A stretch of 64,000 bases of DNA from NCBI GenBank assembly GCA_003151275.1, contig PLXC01000118.1, positions 16,725-80,724 on the forward strand. The letters run 5' to 3'. This document shows positions 8,825 to 18,150 of the stretch, piece after piece; position 1 is the stretch's first letter; every line of letters begins with the position of its first letter. A program made the position numbers and the translations under genes. Under the pieces are notes generated by a model. That model saw nothing but the letters and a program-made list of their open reading frames with translations. It had not been told where the DNA came from and searched no databases. The stretch comes from Candidatus Melainabacteria bacterium. GTDB lineage: Bacteria; Cyanobacteriota; Vampirovibrionia; Obscuribacterales; Obscuribacteraceae.

Positions 8825-9232
8825 ATGTATATGAGTAATCCGCAGACAAAAAAATTGCTAAATGCATTTTTCGTTGCTTCGATTCTTGTGGGGGCAATAG
8901 ACACGTTGTCAATTATTGACTCTACTCAACAATGGCCAAACGACTTTTACTCATCCTGGGCAAGTGTGACAAACAATATTTGGACCATCTGTTGTATGTT
9001 TTTCTCTCCAATCTTATTTATTAAGCGTCATGTACGCGAAGCGATTTCACCTACTTTTTATCTTTTATCTGTAGCTTTGCTATTCCTAATTGCATCGGTG
9101 ACCGTCACGAATGATGGCCGTTCGGACTACAGAAGTCCTGATATTTTGACTATAGCGATTAGTGTTCTTTCCTTTATCTACGTTTTATTGAATGTTTGGT
9201 TGCTTGGATTGGTGAATCAGAAACCTAATTAA
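8825..9232 (+). CDS. small integral membrane protein, unknown function
   Basis: 135 residues with four hydrophobic segments (about 13-30, 47-65, 76-93 and 106-127) and short loops, so an inner-membrane protein. AAAGGA stands eight bases before the ATG. No family is recognised. It sits in a gene-poor region beside a decayed peptidase, and its own neighbours give no functional clue. Confidence 0.65.
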   Translation: MYMSNPQTKKLLNAFFVASILVGAIDTLSIIDSTQQWPNDFYSSWASVTNNIWTICCMFFSPILFIKRHVREAISPTFYLLSVALLFLIASVTVTNDGRSDYRSPDILTIAISVLSFIYVLLNVWLLGLVNQKPN

Positions 9233-9884
9233 CGGAGATGACATTGCTTTTCTTCGTTCTGCTTTCGAACTTTCGAACGTTGAAAACGCGTGCAGAACGT
9301 AATCAATTGGATCTAATAGAAAACCCGAGCGCCTGTCCATCTTTGCAAAACTCAACTGAAGGGAATACGAGCAAGTTGCCCGGGGCGATTACAAGGGCCC
9401 CTTTTAGATGTTGGCGGCGGTCAAATAGCGCGCAAAACTGGCGGCAATGACTGAGGTGACCTGCTCCCCAAAAATAAACCACTTCAAACTGGACTGCTGA
9501 TGCATATTCTCACCCAAAATGGCCGGTGATCGTATTGACTCATTTAAGTATCTCACTACTGCAAACTAGTTGCCTCATTTAGAATCGTACTACTGATTAG
9601 TTCATTCTGGTACTACAGGTAGAGCCGCTTCAGATTCAATGATTGTCATAACTTGAATGGGAGAATTTGGATTTACTGAGGTGGTGTACCGTTCTGCACT
9701 CCAGGTTTTGAGTCTGCCAGCCAAGGTGCTCAGTTGGCTTTTCTTTACCTGCCCTGGAAGTTTCTCCATCATCAATGCGTGAAGCTTCCTTTGACTTAGA
9801 AGAGTCAATACGAACGCCGGCCAGATTCACGAGAATATGCAGTATGCCAAGTCGTTGGCAGGACTCAAATGATATATTTAGAGA
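9233..9884. other. gene-poor stretch, possibly decayed coding DNA
   Basis: No gene I can support. Two overlapping minus-strand frames (9602-9808 and 9636-9830) lack ribosome sites and recognisable domains. The one ending at 9602 has a protein-like composition (LAGRLKTWSAERYTTSV) and could be the end of a degraded gene. There is no RNA gene or clear terminator. Confidence 0.4.
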
Positions 9885-10103
9885 ATGAAGAATGCAATTC
9901 TACTACTGCTCTTGTCGCTCTCGATGAGCTTCTCGAATTGCTCAGAGGCATCCGAGCCAATTCGTGGGTTACCTCCGCAACAACTAGAGTTTCTTCAGAA
10001 AGCAGACACAGTTATAATTTACGGAATTTTGCCGACCCGGAGTAAGACCGCAACTAAGTTTATACGCGGCTACCCGATTGTTTCAACTGCCAAAACTTGC
10101 TGA
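9885..10103 (+). CDS. short exported protein, probably truncated
   Basis: 72 residues with a lipoprotein-like or Sec signal (MKNAILLLLLSLSMSFSNCSEA) and then RGLPPQQLEFLQKADTVIIYGI. The C-terminus breaks off at STAKTC, where a longer exported protein would be expected to continue, so this may be the 5' part of a gene ended by a mutation. The convergent EVE gene begins 27 bases on. Confidence 0.4.
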   Translation: MKNAILLLLLSLSMSFSNCSEASEPIRGLPPQQLEFLQKADTVIIYGILPTRSKTATKFIRGYPIVSTAKTC

Positions 10104-10130
10104 TTCCTGAATCCTGGTTTTCGACAACGA

Positions 10131-10619
10131 TTAGAAAGAAGAGCCTGCCAATTTCAAAACGACCTTCCACTGGTCGGCCGCCACCGGCTGCACTGAGAGT
10201 CGGCTACCTTTTTGCAAAAGCGTCATTTCCTGAAGCGCCGCACTTTTGCGCAACTCTTCCAAAGGCAAAAGCTTTTTAAATGTCTCGACGTGACGTACGT
10301 CCACCATCATCCACGTCGGATTTTTGGCATCGCTTTTCTCATCGTAGTGCACATCTTTTGGGTCAAAAGCAGATGAGTCAGGATATCCTTCCCTTACTAT
10401 TTCAGCCACACCAGCGATTCCAGCAGGATCAGCATTGCTGTGATAGAAAAGCACCAGGTCTCCGATCTTCATCGAATCACGCATGAAATTGCGTGCTTGA
10501 TAGTTTCTCACGCCGTCCCAACACGTTGTTTTCTTTGGTGCCTTCTCCAGATCCTGGATTGAAAAAACAGACGGCTCTGACTTCATGAGCCAATAGTTTT
10601 TTCCAGATTTCGCAGGCAT
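10131..10619 (-). CDS. EVE domain protein
   Basis: 162 residues forming a single EVE (PUA-like) domain. It opens with YWLMKSEPSVFSIQDL, continues WDGVRNYQARNFMRDSMKIGDLVLFYHSN, and has GIAGVAEIVREGYPDSSAFD and the late WMMVDVRHVETF segment. EVE domains bind modified bases in nucleic acids (the eukaryotic THYN1 relative, and bacterial stand-alone or restriction-linked forms). A stand-alone copy like this is usually a housekeeping nucleic-acid-binding protein of unclear role. The length is normal for the family. Confidence 0.85.
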   Translation of the reverse strand: MPAKSGKNYWLMKSEPSVFSIQDLEKAPKKTTCWDGVRNYQARNFMRDSMKIGDLVLFYHSNADPAGIAGVAEIVREGYPDSSAFDPKDVHYDEKSDAKNPTWMMVDVRHVETFKKLLPLEELRKSAALQEMTLLQKGSRLSVQPVAADQWKVVLKLAGSSF

Positions 10620-10859
10620 TAGGGCACCTAGATTCAGCCGAGTTCACCGCACGATTATAGTGGATATCAAAGTGTCGGTTCCAAAGGATAACCTGACAGA
10701 TAGTCATAAAGACGTCGTCTAGCGCCTCTGAGCGTTTTTGGTTCAATAAATCGATGCACGGCTTGACATCAATGAATAGCCCAAGAATCATGGGAAGAAC
10801 GCCCGGCAAATAGTATTATTGACGAGTTCGTTGGTTTAGGACTTGGATACCTCGCATTC

Positions 10860-12287
10860 ATGACAAACAATCTAAAAGGCATCCGAGGATCGTTTTTCGA
10901 TTTTACAGATGATCCATGGAAGTACGTTGGCGAAGAAGAAAAGTCAGCTCGCTTCTTCCGAGACGGACTTCTCGTCACCGAAAACGGAATGATCAGGGAT
11001 TTCGGGCCGTTTCAAAAAGTTTCTTCCAAATATCCAAACCTAGATATCACCTACATAAAGGATAGATTGATCCTTCCAGGTTTCATTGATGGGCATGTGC
11101 ACGTGCCCCAAACGCGAGTGATCGGATCTTTTGGAGAGCAATTGCTTGGATGGCTCCAACAGTGGATTTTTCCTGAAGAGATGAAGTACAAAGATCGCGC
11201 TTACGCGAAAGAAGGTGCGAAGCAGTGCTTTGAAAATCTTTTAGCCGCAGGTACGACGACGTTTCAGGCATTCACGACAAGTTTCGCAGTCTCCACCGAA
11301 GAATTTTTTGAAGAAGCGACGCGCCGGAATATGCTTGTCGTCGGCGGCTTAACAGGCATCGATCGCTTCGCACCGGAAGACTACATCGACAGTGCGGAGA
11401 ATTTCCAACGCGATTCAGCGCGTTTGATAAAAACTTATCACCGCACTGGCAGAAACTTATATGCGATCACTCCCAGGTTTGCGCTAGGTGCTAGTCACGA
11501 GATGATGGTGGCATGTCAAAATCTGAAGAAAGAGTTTCCTGATACTTGGGTCCATACCCACATCTCAGAGAATCCATCTGAAGTAACCTTGTTGAAAGAC
11601 TTGCATCAGTGCGACGACTATCTCGCGGTCTATGAAAAATATGATCTTGTCGGAAAAAAGTTTACTGGCGGACATGGCATCTATTTATCGAACGACGAAT
11701 TTCGACGCATCGCCAAAGCTGATGCAGCAATTACATTCTGCCCTTGTTCCAATCTCTTTCTGGGCAGTGGCTTATTCAGACTAGGACGTGCCACCGATCC
11801 TGAGCACCGTATACGGTTAACGTTTGGAACCGATGTTGGCGCTGGAAATAGATACTGCATGATCAACGTCTTAGATGAAGCCTACAAAGTCGGCATGTGC
11901 AACAACACAGTTCTGGATGGAAGCATCGACCCCAGGCAATTTGACGAAGCGGAAGCCGAACGCAATAAACTTTCTCCATACCGCGCCTTTTATTCGCTCA
12001 CCTTAGGCGGTGCACACGGTTTGTACGTCGATGACAGAATAGGCAATTTTGACATTGGTAAGGAAGCAGACTTCGTGGTGCTTGATTGGAAAGCCGGTCA
12101 ACGGGCTATAAAGTGGCACGAATCTTTGCTGGTCAGTGAGGCCGGACCGACAACGATGGATGAAGCAGCTCAACTACTGTTCGCAGTGATGATTCTTGGA
12201 GACGATCGTAATGTTGACGAAACGTGGATCATGGCTGAACGCGCATACAAGAAAATACCTACAGAACAGACAGCATCTTTGCGATGA
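10860..12287 (+). CDS. guaD: guanine deaminase
   Basis: 475 residues of the amidohydrolase superfamily. The metal-binding HVHVP follows FIDG near residue 76, LLGWLQQWIFPEEMKY is the guanine-deaminase signature after it, the third ligand is in THISENPSE, then GGHGIYLSNDEFRRI and FGTDVGAGN with the metal-bound Asp. The enzyme hydrolyses guanine to xanthine and ammonia in purine salvage or as a nitrogen source, in the cytoplasm. Length and motif order are normal. The next gene begins 36 bases downstream on the same strand. Confidence 0.92.
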   Translation: MTNNLKGIRGSFFDFTDDPWKYVGEEEKSARFFRDGLLVTENGMIRDFGPFQKVSSKYPNLDITYIKDRLILPGFIDGHVHVPQTRVIGSFGEQLLGWLQQWIFPEEMKYKDRAYAKEGAKQCFENLLAAGTTTFQAFTTSFAVSTEEFFEEATRRNMLVVGGLTGIDRFAPEDYIDSAENFQRDSARLIKTYHRTGRNLYAITPRFALGASHEMMVACQNLKKEFPDTWVHTHISENPSEVTLLKDLHQCDDYLAVYEKYDLVGKKFTGGHGIYLSNDEFRRIAKADAAITFCPCSNLFLGSGLFRLGRATDPEHRIRLTFGTDVGAGNRYCMINVLDEAYKVGMCNNTVLDGSIDPRQFDEAEAERNKLSPYRAFYSLTLGGAHGLYVDDRIGNFDIGKEADFVVLDWKAGQRAIKWHESLLVSEAGPTTMDEAAQLLFAVMILGDDRNVDETWIMAERAYKKIPTEQTASLR

Positions 12288-12323
12288 GATAGCATCCGGG
12301 CAACCGGATCTATGGAGGAACAA

Positions 12324-13274
12324 ATGACCGAAACCGAAACGGACAATTTTGCATCTTTAATTACCAAATTGGAGAAACCTGCAGACACACAGCTAGAAAA
12401 ATTCACCCCCTATCTGGTCAAGCTGATGGTTGCAGGCGCTAGATTCTCTGGGTTTTGGAGCGCTGAAATTATGCCACCAAAAGTTGTTGGATCAAATGAA
12501 TGGAGCTTAGTTCAACGATTCAACGGTCTTGAGGAGGCGAGCGCATGGCACACTTCGGAAGCAAGAAACAATGTCATAAGCGAAATAAAAGCTTCACAGA
12601 ATGGACAGGAAATGACTGTCACCGATGAACTGCGCAAAGATGCAAAAAGTGATGTGGCGACAGCCATTGTCACTGACGTAAAACCGGGAATGGAAGACGC
12701 TTACTTTGCCTGGGAAATTAAAATCCAGAGCGCGCAAGCGTCATTTCCAGGCTATTGCGGTTCATACATGCAGCCCCCAGTGCCCAGCAGACCTGGACAG
12801 TGGGCAACTCTCTTGCGCTTCAATTCACCAGAAGAATTAGAACACTGGTTTGCCTCGCCTGAACGCAAGCAGCTTTTGGAAGAGGGTCATAACTTCGTCA
12901 AGTCGACACAAATCAAACAAGTCTCTAGTTCATTTCCGGGTTGGTTCCCCACTGATTCTGCAGGTAATGGCCCTCCCAATTGGAAAGCTGCGCAACTAGT
13001 CGTCTTGGGGCTCTTTCCAATCGTAATGTTGCAAATCAAATTTTGCAATCCGCACTATGGAGCTTTGAATCAAATTAGTCCCACGATCGGTAATGTGATC
13101 AACATGATCGTCAGTTGCAGTGGTGTGACCTGGGTAACGATGCCGCTCTTTATCAAACTCTTCGGCTTCTGGATGTTTCCTGAGGTACGCACCACCAAAG
13201 TTGATATTCTCGGTGAGCTGGCGGTTCTCGGCTTTCTTGCGCTTGAAATGGCGTTACTGTGGCACTTGCTCTAA
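12324..13274 (+). CDS. two-domain ABM-like protein with C-terminal membrane segments
   Basis: The start is set at ATG 12324 because GGAGG (12314-12318) is five bases upstream; an ATG at 12312 lies inside that site. Residues about 15-100 and 115-205 are two copies of an antibiotic-biosynthesis-monooxygenase (dimeric alpha/beta barrel) fold: FSGFWSAEIMPP/WSLVQRFNGLEEASAWHTSEA and FPGYCGSYMQPP/WATLLRFNSPEELEHWFASPE. Three hydrophobic segments follow. This matches the COG3224 type, whose biochemistry is unsettled. The end overlaps the convergent argB gene by 21 bases. Confidence 0.75.
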   Translation: MTETETDNFASLITKLEKPADTQLEKFTPYLVKLMVAGARFSGFWSAEIMPPKVVGSNEWSLVQRFNGLEEASAWHTSEARNNVISEIKASQNGQEMTVTDELRKDAKSDVATAIVTDVKPGMEDAYFAWEIKIQSAQASFPGYCGSYMQPPVPSRPGQWATLLRFNSPEELEHWFASPERKQLLEEGHNFVKSTQIKQVSSSFPGWFPTDSAGNGPPNWKAAQLVVLGLFPIVMLQIKFCNPHYGALNQISPTIGNVINMIVSCSGVTWVTMPLFIKLFGFWMFPEVRTTKVDILGELAVLGFLALEMALLWHLL

Positions 13275-14180
13275 AGCACTGTCCGCAGTAATCAACGTGC
13301 CAATTTCTTGTGGTGCCATAAATCCATTTATCAAAGAATGTGGCTCAAAGCTGTTCAAGATAGCAATCTTGTCTACCCCGCCTTTTATGCCTGCCACACA
13401 ACTTTTTATCTTAGGCAACATGCCACCGCTAATGGTTCCCTGATCGATGAACTTCTGAGCACCAGAAGGCGTTAAGTGCTTAATTCTCGAGTTAGGATCG
13501 TTGAGATCCTTCATTACTCCTGGAACATCAGTAAGGAAGATCAGACCATCCGCTTGCAAGTGCGTTGCGATCGCCAATGCCGCATGGTCAGCATTGATGT
13601 TGAAATAATTTCCTTCCAAGTCCCTTCCGATAGGCGAGATGATCGGAACCCAACCAGCCCAAAGCCAACTTTCCAAACTAGCAGATTCAACGCTGACGAT
13701 TTCACCAACCCAGCCAAGATCAACCGGCTTGCCATCTTTATCTTGCATCAACATTTTTTTCGTGATAATCGGATTAGCCGAGTTCGAGCAAAAACTCAAG
13801 CTCTGCACACCCCTTTGACGCAGCTTTTCAGTCAACATTTCGTTGATCGACATAAACGTTTTGACAGCGATTTCTAAAGTTTCGCTATCTGTTACGCGTA
13901 GTCCGTTGATCTTTTCTGTCTTCTTTCCGATTGCTGCCAGGGCATCATTGACCGCGGTGCCACCACCGTGAACGACAATCACTTTGACACCCAACTTCAA
14001 AAGTTCAATCGTGTCTTCAATCAACGAATCGAACACAGCCTCGTTGCCGATTGCGTTGCCGCCAAACTTTACTATTACTACTTTTCCATCCATCGAATTG
14101 AGCATGTCATTGTCACCTGGAAATCTCGAAGAAAATTTGAGAGTCGGTCTTGTAAAGCCGTCTAAATTAGATAATGTCAT
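13254..14180 (-). CDS. argB: acetylglutamate kinase
   Basis: 308 residues of the amino-acid kinase family. VVIVKFGGNAIGN (near 34-46) binds ATP phosphates, VKVIVVHGGGTAVNDALAAIG is the acetylglutamate-site glycine loop, and NINADHAALAIATHLQADGLIFLTDVPGVM is the conserved late segment. It phosphorylates N-acetylglutamate, the second step of arginine synthesis. An N-terminal extension of about 30 residues precedes the core; the inner MLNSMDGKV could be an alternative start. AGGAG is ten bases before the ATG. The 160-base leader can form two exclusive hairpins. argC lies upstream on the same strand. Confidence 0.92.
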   Translation of the reverse strand: MTLSNLDGFTRPTLKFSSRFPGDNDMLNSMDGKVVIVKFGGNAIGNEAVFDSLIEDTIELLKLGVKVIVVHGGGTAVNDALAAIGKKTEKINGLRVTDSETLEIAVKTFMSINEMLTEKLRQRGVQSLSFCSNSANPIITKKMLMQDKDGKPVDLGWVGEIVSVESASLESWLWAGWVPIISPIGRDLEGNYFNINADHAALAIATHLQADGLIFLTDVPGVMKDLNDPNSRIKHLTPSGAQKFIDQGTISGGMLPKIKSCVAGIKGGVDKIAILNSFEPHSLINGFMAPQEIGTLITADSALEQVPQ

Positions 14181-14341
14181 TTCTTCATCACTCCTACCTG
14201 AACATACAAATATCCCCGAGTCCGTCAGGCGCTCGGGGATCTAAATTTTGGATGGTGGACTAACATCTACACAGCCATAATTTCCCCGAGCGCTTTGTAC
14301 GTCGGAGGGTGTGGCGGTTGAAGTTAAGAGCACTGAAGGTC
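14181..14341 (-). promoter_or_regulatory. argB leader with mutually exclusive hairpins (candidate attenuator or riboswitch)
   Basis: On the minus strand three segments occur in order: A, GCGCTCGGGG (14293-14284); B, CCCCGAGCGC (14239-14230); C, CTCGGGGAT (14220-14212). B can pair perfectly with A over 10 bp, or with C over 9 bp (ATCCCCGAG, 14240-14232), but not with both. That is the layout of a conditional leader. There is no T-run after C, so control of translation or of a Rho site seems likelier than an intrinsic terminator. No known riboswitch class is recognised. Confidence 0.5.
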
Positions 14342-14347
14342 ATTTTC

Positions 14348-14353
14348 ATTATA
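14348..14353 (-). promoter_or_regulatory. perfect -10 box (TATAAT) upstream of the argB leader
   Basis: TATAAT is read on the minus strand, 72 bases past the argC stop and about 170 bases before the argB start. No good -35 is found at 16-18 bases; TTGACA occurs further upstream. It would give argB its own transcript starting near 14341. Confidence 0.45.
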
Positions 14354-14425
14354 TAGAATACGCGAACCAACTTTTGCAGATTACATCCCACTTGGCAAAT
14401 TTGTCAACAATACGTTAAGTTGTGA

Positions 14426-15481
14426 TCAAGTTGGAAAAATTGGCACTTGCTTCAGCCCCGTAGACTCATCCCAACCAAACATGATGTTCATGTTCTGAAT
14501 TGCTTGTCCGGCCGCCCCTTTGATCAGATTGTCGATGGCACCGATGACTATCACTCGATCAGTTCTGGCGTCTACGGTCAGTCCGATATCGCAAAAGTTC
14601 GAGCCCTTAACCCATCTAGTTTCAGGAAAGCGATACTCATCGCCGGGTACATCGAACAACCTGATGAACGGCTCGTTAGCATAGGCAGATCTGTATATCT
14701 CAAAAACCTCGTCTTCCGTCATATCCCGATTGAGAATTGAATAACTAGTTATTAAGATACCTCTGTTCATCGGCACCAGATGTGGTGTAAAGGAAATCAG
14801 CACCGCCTCACCAGCCTGCAACGACAGCTCCTGTTCGATCTCCGGAGTGTGGCGATGGCACCCAACCTTGTAGGCCTTGATCGATTCATTGCACTCATCA
14901 AAATGTGATCCCAATGCAAGCGATCTTCCAGCTCCAGAAACTCCCGACTTTCCGTCAACTATGATTGACTCGAGATCGATCACCTCAGCTTTCAACAATG
15001 GCGAAAGTGCCAGGATCGAACAGGTAGCATAACAGCCTGGATTAGCAATCAATCTGGCACTTTTAATTCGCTCGCGATTCAGTTCGGGAAGCCCATAAAC
15101 AGCCTCTTTAACGATGCCCTTATTCGGGTGTTTGTACTCATACCATTGCTCATATTCCTTGGTGTTTTGCAAACGAAAATCGGCACCAAGATCGATGACT
15201 GCGCACTTATCCAAAACTTTTTTGGTTACGGTCTTGGCGGCAATTCCATGCGGCAGAGCCATGAAAATTACGTCGACCTTGTCAGCGACTTCTTCAACGT
15301 GTTCAGCACTGAGAGTCAAGTCTGTGAACTTAGCAAGACTTGGATAAACATCCGCAAGTTTTTTGCCACCACTGCTCTGAGAAACGGCGGTATGCAAATT
15401 CACCTTTTCGTGTTGGAGAAGAAGCCGAATCAACTCCTGTCCCGTATAGCCGGTAGCACCGACAACCGCAACCTTTTTCAT
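14426..15481 (-). CDS. argC: N-acetyl-gamma-glutamyl-phosphate reductase
   Basis: 351 residues. The NAD(P)-binding start VAVVGATGYTGQELIRLLLQHE is at residues 4-25. The catalytic cysteine is in LIANPGCYATCSILALSPLL, and HRHTPEIEQEL carries the conserved His pair. It reduces N-acetylglutamyl phosphate to the semialdehyde, the third step of arginine synthesis. Length is normal for the type 1 enzyme. It lies upstream of argB on the same strand with a 245-base gap holding a second promoter, so argB may be made both with and without argC. A TPR gene precedes it by 26 bases. Confidence 0.93.
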   Translation of the reverse strand: MKKVAVVGATGYTGQELIRLLLQHEKVNLHTAVSQSSGGKKLADVYPSLAKFTDLTLSAEHVEEVADKVDVIFMALPHGIAAKTVTKKVLDKCAVIDLGADFRLQNTKEYEQWYEYKHPNKGIVKEAVYGLPELNRERIKSARLIANPGCYATCSILALSPLLKAEVIDLESIIVDGKSGVSGAGRSLALGSHFDECNESIKAYKVGCHRHTPEIEQELSLQAGEAVLISFTPHLVPMNRGILITSYSILNRDMTEDEVFEIYRSAYANEPFIRLFDVPGDEYRFPETRWVKGSNFCDIGLTVDARTDRVIVIGAIDNLIKGAAGQAIQNMNIMFGWDESTGLKQVPIFPT

Positions 15482-15507
15482 GCCTTAGTCTTTCGCCTTT
15501 TATGCCG

Positions 15508-17007
15508 TTATTGTTGGTCGTCTGGGTTGAGCCGTATAGCGTCGGGCAGTTCCAGAATTTTCCACGAACCAGTAATAGCTTGTTCACTATAGCTTAGTTG
15601 TTTGTTTTGCGTGGACACTTCCGGCTTGACTTGTTGTTGAGGCTTGGCTGGAATCATTGGTTTCTTTGCGCCTAAGATTTTGGCATAATTGTCAAATACT
15701 TTTTTGGTGTCAGGATGATCTGGTCCGAGCATGCGTTTGCGCATCTCCCAACACTTGCGGTATACGGACTCTGCTTCTTGCAACTTCATTTGCTGGTGAT
15801 AAATCATGGCAAAGTTATACAAAGCACTCGCTGTTTCGGTGTGGTCGCCTAAACCTTTCTCGTAAATTCCTATACAATCGCCCATTAGCGATTCCGCCAT
15901 CAAGTAATTTTTCTGCATGTAATAAAGACGCGCTAAAGTAGAAACGCTCATCGCCACCAGGGGATGAAACTGCCCGAGCGCGTCCGTCTTAATACCGATG
16001 CATCGGGTCATCAATGTCTCGGCTTCGTCGAACTTTTTAATTCGACAGAGAATATCAGCCAGCGAATCGAGCGCGTAAGCCAATTTCTGCTTATCAAGTC
16101 TCTGTCTTTCCGCTTCCTCAATGGCAGCACGCCACTGGGTCTCGGCTACCTGCATTAGACCGCGACGCAAAGCCTCCTCGGCAAATTCCTTATATACAAA
16201 CCAATTAATTGGGTTGGGTCCGCCCTGTCCGTTTGTGTTGGCATTGGGAGCCGACGGCGCCAAAATAGGAGGCGGCGGTGGAGCAGCTTTTACCTGAGGT
16301 GGTGGCGCTTTTTGCGATTTTGTTGGGGCACTTGGCTGTTGCTGATAAGGCTGCTCGGCCCTTGGCTGATTAGCGTTTGCTTGCTGCGGGGCAGGTGCTG
16401 CCGTGGCCCGGAAAGCAGGAATTTCCATTTTGGTTCGATCCCACTTGCCAGTCGACATCCCCTGAGCGCAAACTTGTAAGTGTCGTGCCTCGGCTTCGCG
16501 ATGAGTTTTCAGCAGTAAATCAGCATAACCTTCCAAAAGGCGCATGACGTCCGGGTGATTCCCCCCAAGAACCTTCGTCTTGATGGCAATTGATTGCTTG
16601 TAGAGAGGCTCTGCGTCTGCGAAATTGTGATTCATGTGCAGCAACATAGCGAGATTGCTCGCTGTAATAGCTACATCGATGTGATCGGGTCCATGCACTC
16701 GCCGATAGAGGCTCAACAATCGCCGGCAGCAAGTCTCGGCATCTTTGTTCTTTCCTTGCCGGAAATATGCTTCCGACAGCCCCTCATAAGTAATCGCTCG
16801 CCGGGTATCGTCCTGCGGAAAATCTTCGGCTTCTTCAAGGGCCGCAAGCCACATGGACTCAGCTTCTACCAATGATCCTCTGGTCAGAGCTTGCTCACCC
16901 GAGATTTTATATTTTTGCCAATTCGCGTTTGTCATGGTGTTCGCCGCGGAAAAAGCCACTCTACTAACTACTGCCTTACCCAATTTTACAGGCAATTCGG
17001 CGCCCAC
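15508..17007 (-). CDS. TPR protein with two KLC-type repeat blocks and a Pro/Gln linker
   Basis: 499 residues from a GTG at 17007 that has AAGGGGAAA nine bases upstream; an in-frame ATG at 16935 is possible but lacks a good ribosome site. Residues about 35-170 hold one block of TPRs (YEGLSEAYFRQGKNKDAETC, SNLAMLLHMNHNFADAEPLY). Residues about 195-262 are rich in Pro, Gln and Ala. A second block runs 275-440 (LDSLADILCRIKKFDEAETL, VSTLARLYYMQKNYLMAESL, LYNFAMIYHQQMKLQEAESV). No signal peptide is seen. It is probably a scaffold. It precedes argC by 26 bases, which may only reflect shared transcription. Confidence 0.8.
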   Translation of the reverse strand: MGAELPVKLGKAVVSRVAFSAANTMTNANWQKYKISGEQALTRGSLVEAESMWLAALEEAEDFPQDDTRRAITYEGLSEAYFRQGKNKDAETCCRRLLSLYRRVHGPDHIDVAITASNLAMLLHMNHNFADAEPLYKQSIAIKTKVLGGNHPDVMRLLEGYADLLLKTHREAEARHLQVCAQGMSTGKWDRTKMEIPAFRATAAPAPQQANANQPRAEQPYQQQPSAPTKSQKAPPPQVKAAPPPPPILAPSAPNANTNGQGGPNPINWFVYKEFAEEALRRGLMQVAETQWRAAIEEAERQRLDKQKLAYALDSLADILCRIKKFDEAETLMTRCIGIKTDALGQFHPLVAMSVSTLARLYYMQKNYLMAESLMGDCIGIYEKGLGDHTETASALYNFAMIYHQQMKLQEAESVYRKCWEMRKRMLGPDHPDTKKVFDNYAKILGAKKPMIPAKPQQQVKPEVSTQNKQLSYSEQAITGSWKILELPDAIRLNPDDQQ

Positions 17008-17370
17008 GGGATCTTTCCCCTTGACTACATGATTAAGCGCGACTAATTTATGCCGCCTATCTCATTGATCTCACCTGAGGTAACGGGAAACTAATTCATC
17101 TAACGAGCCCCGAATCGTACGCTGCTAGAGACATTCTGGCAACTCGATAGGCGATGTTGTCAGAAAAAAAAGCGTTTTTCCAACAAAAGCGACACGCCTA
17201 GGAACCTCCTCCATAGTTTGGAAAAGCGTCTTGTTATGTGCCAACTCCAACATCCCTTAAAGTCGCTTATTTACCTTCTTGAGGCTGTGCTCCTTATCCC
17301 ATTTATCCTTTGCTCTGCTATTTTGTGGTGCGCCTTTTGATTGTGGAATATGTTGCCGCTTCTAAAAGTT
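17008..17370. other. intergenic region, nothing definite
   Basis: 363 bases between two minus-strand genes. It includes an A/T-rich palindrome (AAAAAGCGTTTTT near 17165-17180), too weak to call as a terminator. No gene or RNA is seen. Confidence 0.4.
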
Positions 17371-18150
17371 CTAGATGTTGATCCCGCCATTACAATTGAG
17401 TACGTGACCAGTAACCCATCGCCCATCGTGGGAAGCCAGGAATGCAACTGCATCGGCGATATCGCTTGGTTCGCCCAATCTTCCTAACGCTGTTTTGCTA
17501 ATCATCATTTGCTTAGCCTCTTCAGGAAATCCTTTCTGCAACATCTCTGTCGCAGTTGTTCCTGGTGAAACACAATTTACGGTAATCTTTCTTTTGCCGA
17601 GGTCTTGAGCCCAAACTCTAGTTAAGGTGTCGAGCGCAGCTTTTGTCGCTGAATAGACACTCGCACCAGACATGGTGGCAGTGGCCGCACCAGAAGAAAT
17701 ATTGATTATCCGTCCGCCGTCTGGAATGTGGGGCAGTGCAGCGATAGTGGTGGCAATTACGCCCTTAACATTCACATCGAACAATCTCAGATAGTGATCG
17801 AGATCCACTTCTTCAATAGTTTTGGTTTCAAACACGCCAGCATTATTCACCAGAATATCGATTCTTCCAAATGATTTCTGAACCTCAGCAACAAGCTTTT
17901 TACTGTCTTGCTCTGAGGAGACATTTGCTTGTATCGCTGCGGCATTAGTTCCTAGTTCTTTCATTTTGGACACAACTTGATCGGCTTCACTCTTGCTAGA
18001 GCTGTAGGTGATTACGACACTTGCTCCGTCAGCTGCCAATCGTGAGGCAATCGCTGCCCCGATGCCGCGAGATCCACCAGTCACTAGCGCTACTTTTCCA
18101 CTTAGTCTTTTTGTACCAGCGGTTTTTGTCTCTTCTTTTACTGCAGTCAT
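17371..18150 (-). CDS. short-chain dehydrogenase/reductase, FabG-like
   Basis: 259 residues of the classical SDR family. TGGSRGIGAAIASRL (near 24-38) is the cofactor glycine motif, NNAGVF the core structural motif, and the catalytic set is Ser in INISSGAA, then YSATKAA with the Tyr and Lys. The C-terminal GRWVTGHVLNCNGGI is typical. It probably reduces a keto group using NADPH, since an Arg follows the first Gly of the motif. The substrate is unknown; without fatty acid genes nearby it should not be called fabG. Confidence 0.85.
   Translation of the reverse strand: MTAVKEETKTAGTKRLSGKVALVTGGSRGIGAAIASRLAADGASVVITYSSSKSEADQVVSKMKELGTNAAAIQANVSSEQDSKKLVAEVQKSFGRIDILVNNAGVFETKTIEEVDLDHYLRLFDVNVKGVIATTIAALPHIPDGGRIINISSGAATATMSGASVYSATKAALDTLTRVWAQDLGKRKITVNCVSPGTTATEMLQKGFPEEAKQMMISKTALGRLGEPSDIADAVAFLASHDGRWVTGHVLNCNGGINI

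Noticed and set aside
10097..10279. Plus-strand frame of 60 residues after the short exported protein
   Set aside because: It overlaps the EVE gene on the other strand and has no ribosome site; at most its first codons could be the shifted end of the truncated gene.
10477..10809. Minus-strand frame of 110 residues
   Set aside because: It overlaps the EVE gene start in another frame and shows no domain.
17165..17180. AAAAAGCGTTTTT as an intrinsic terminator
   Set aside because: The stem is only A-T pairs around three bases, too weak.
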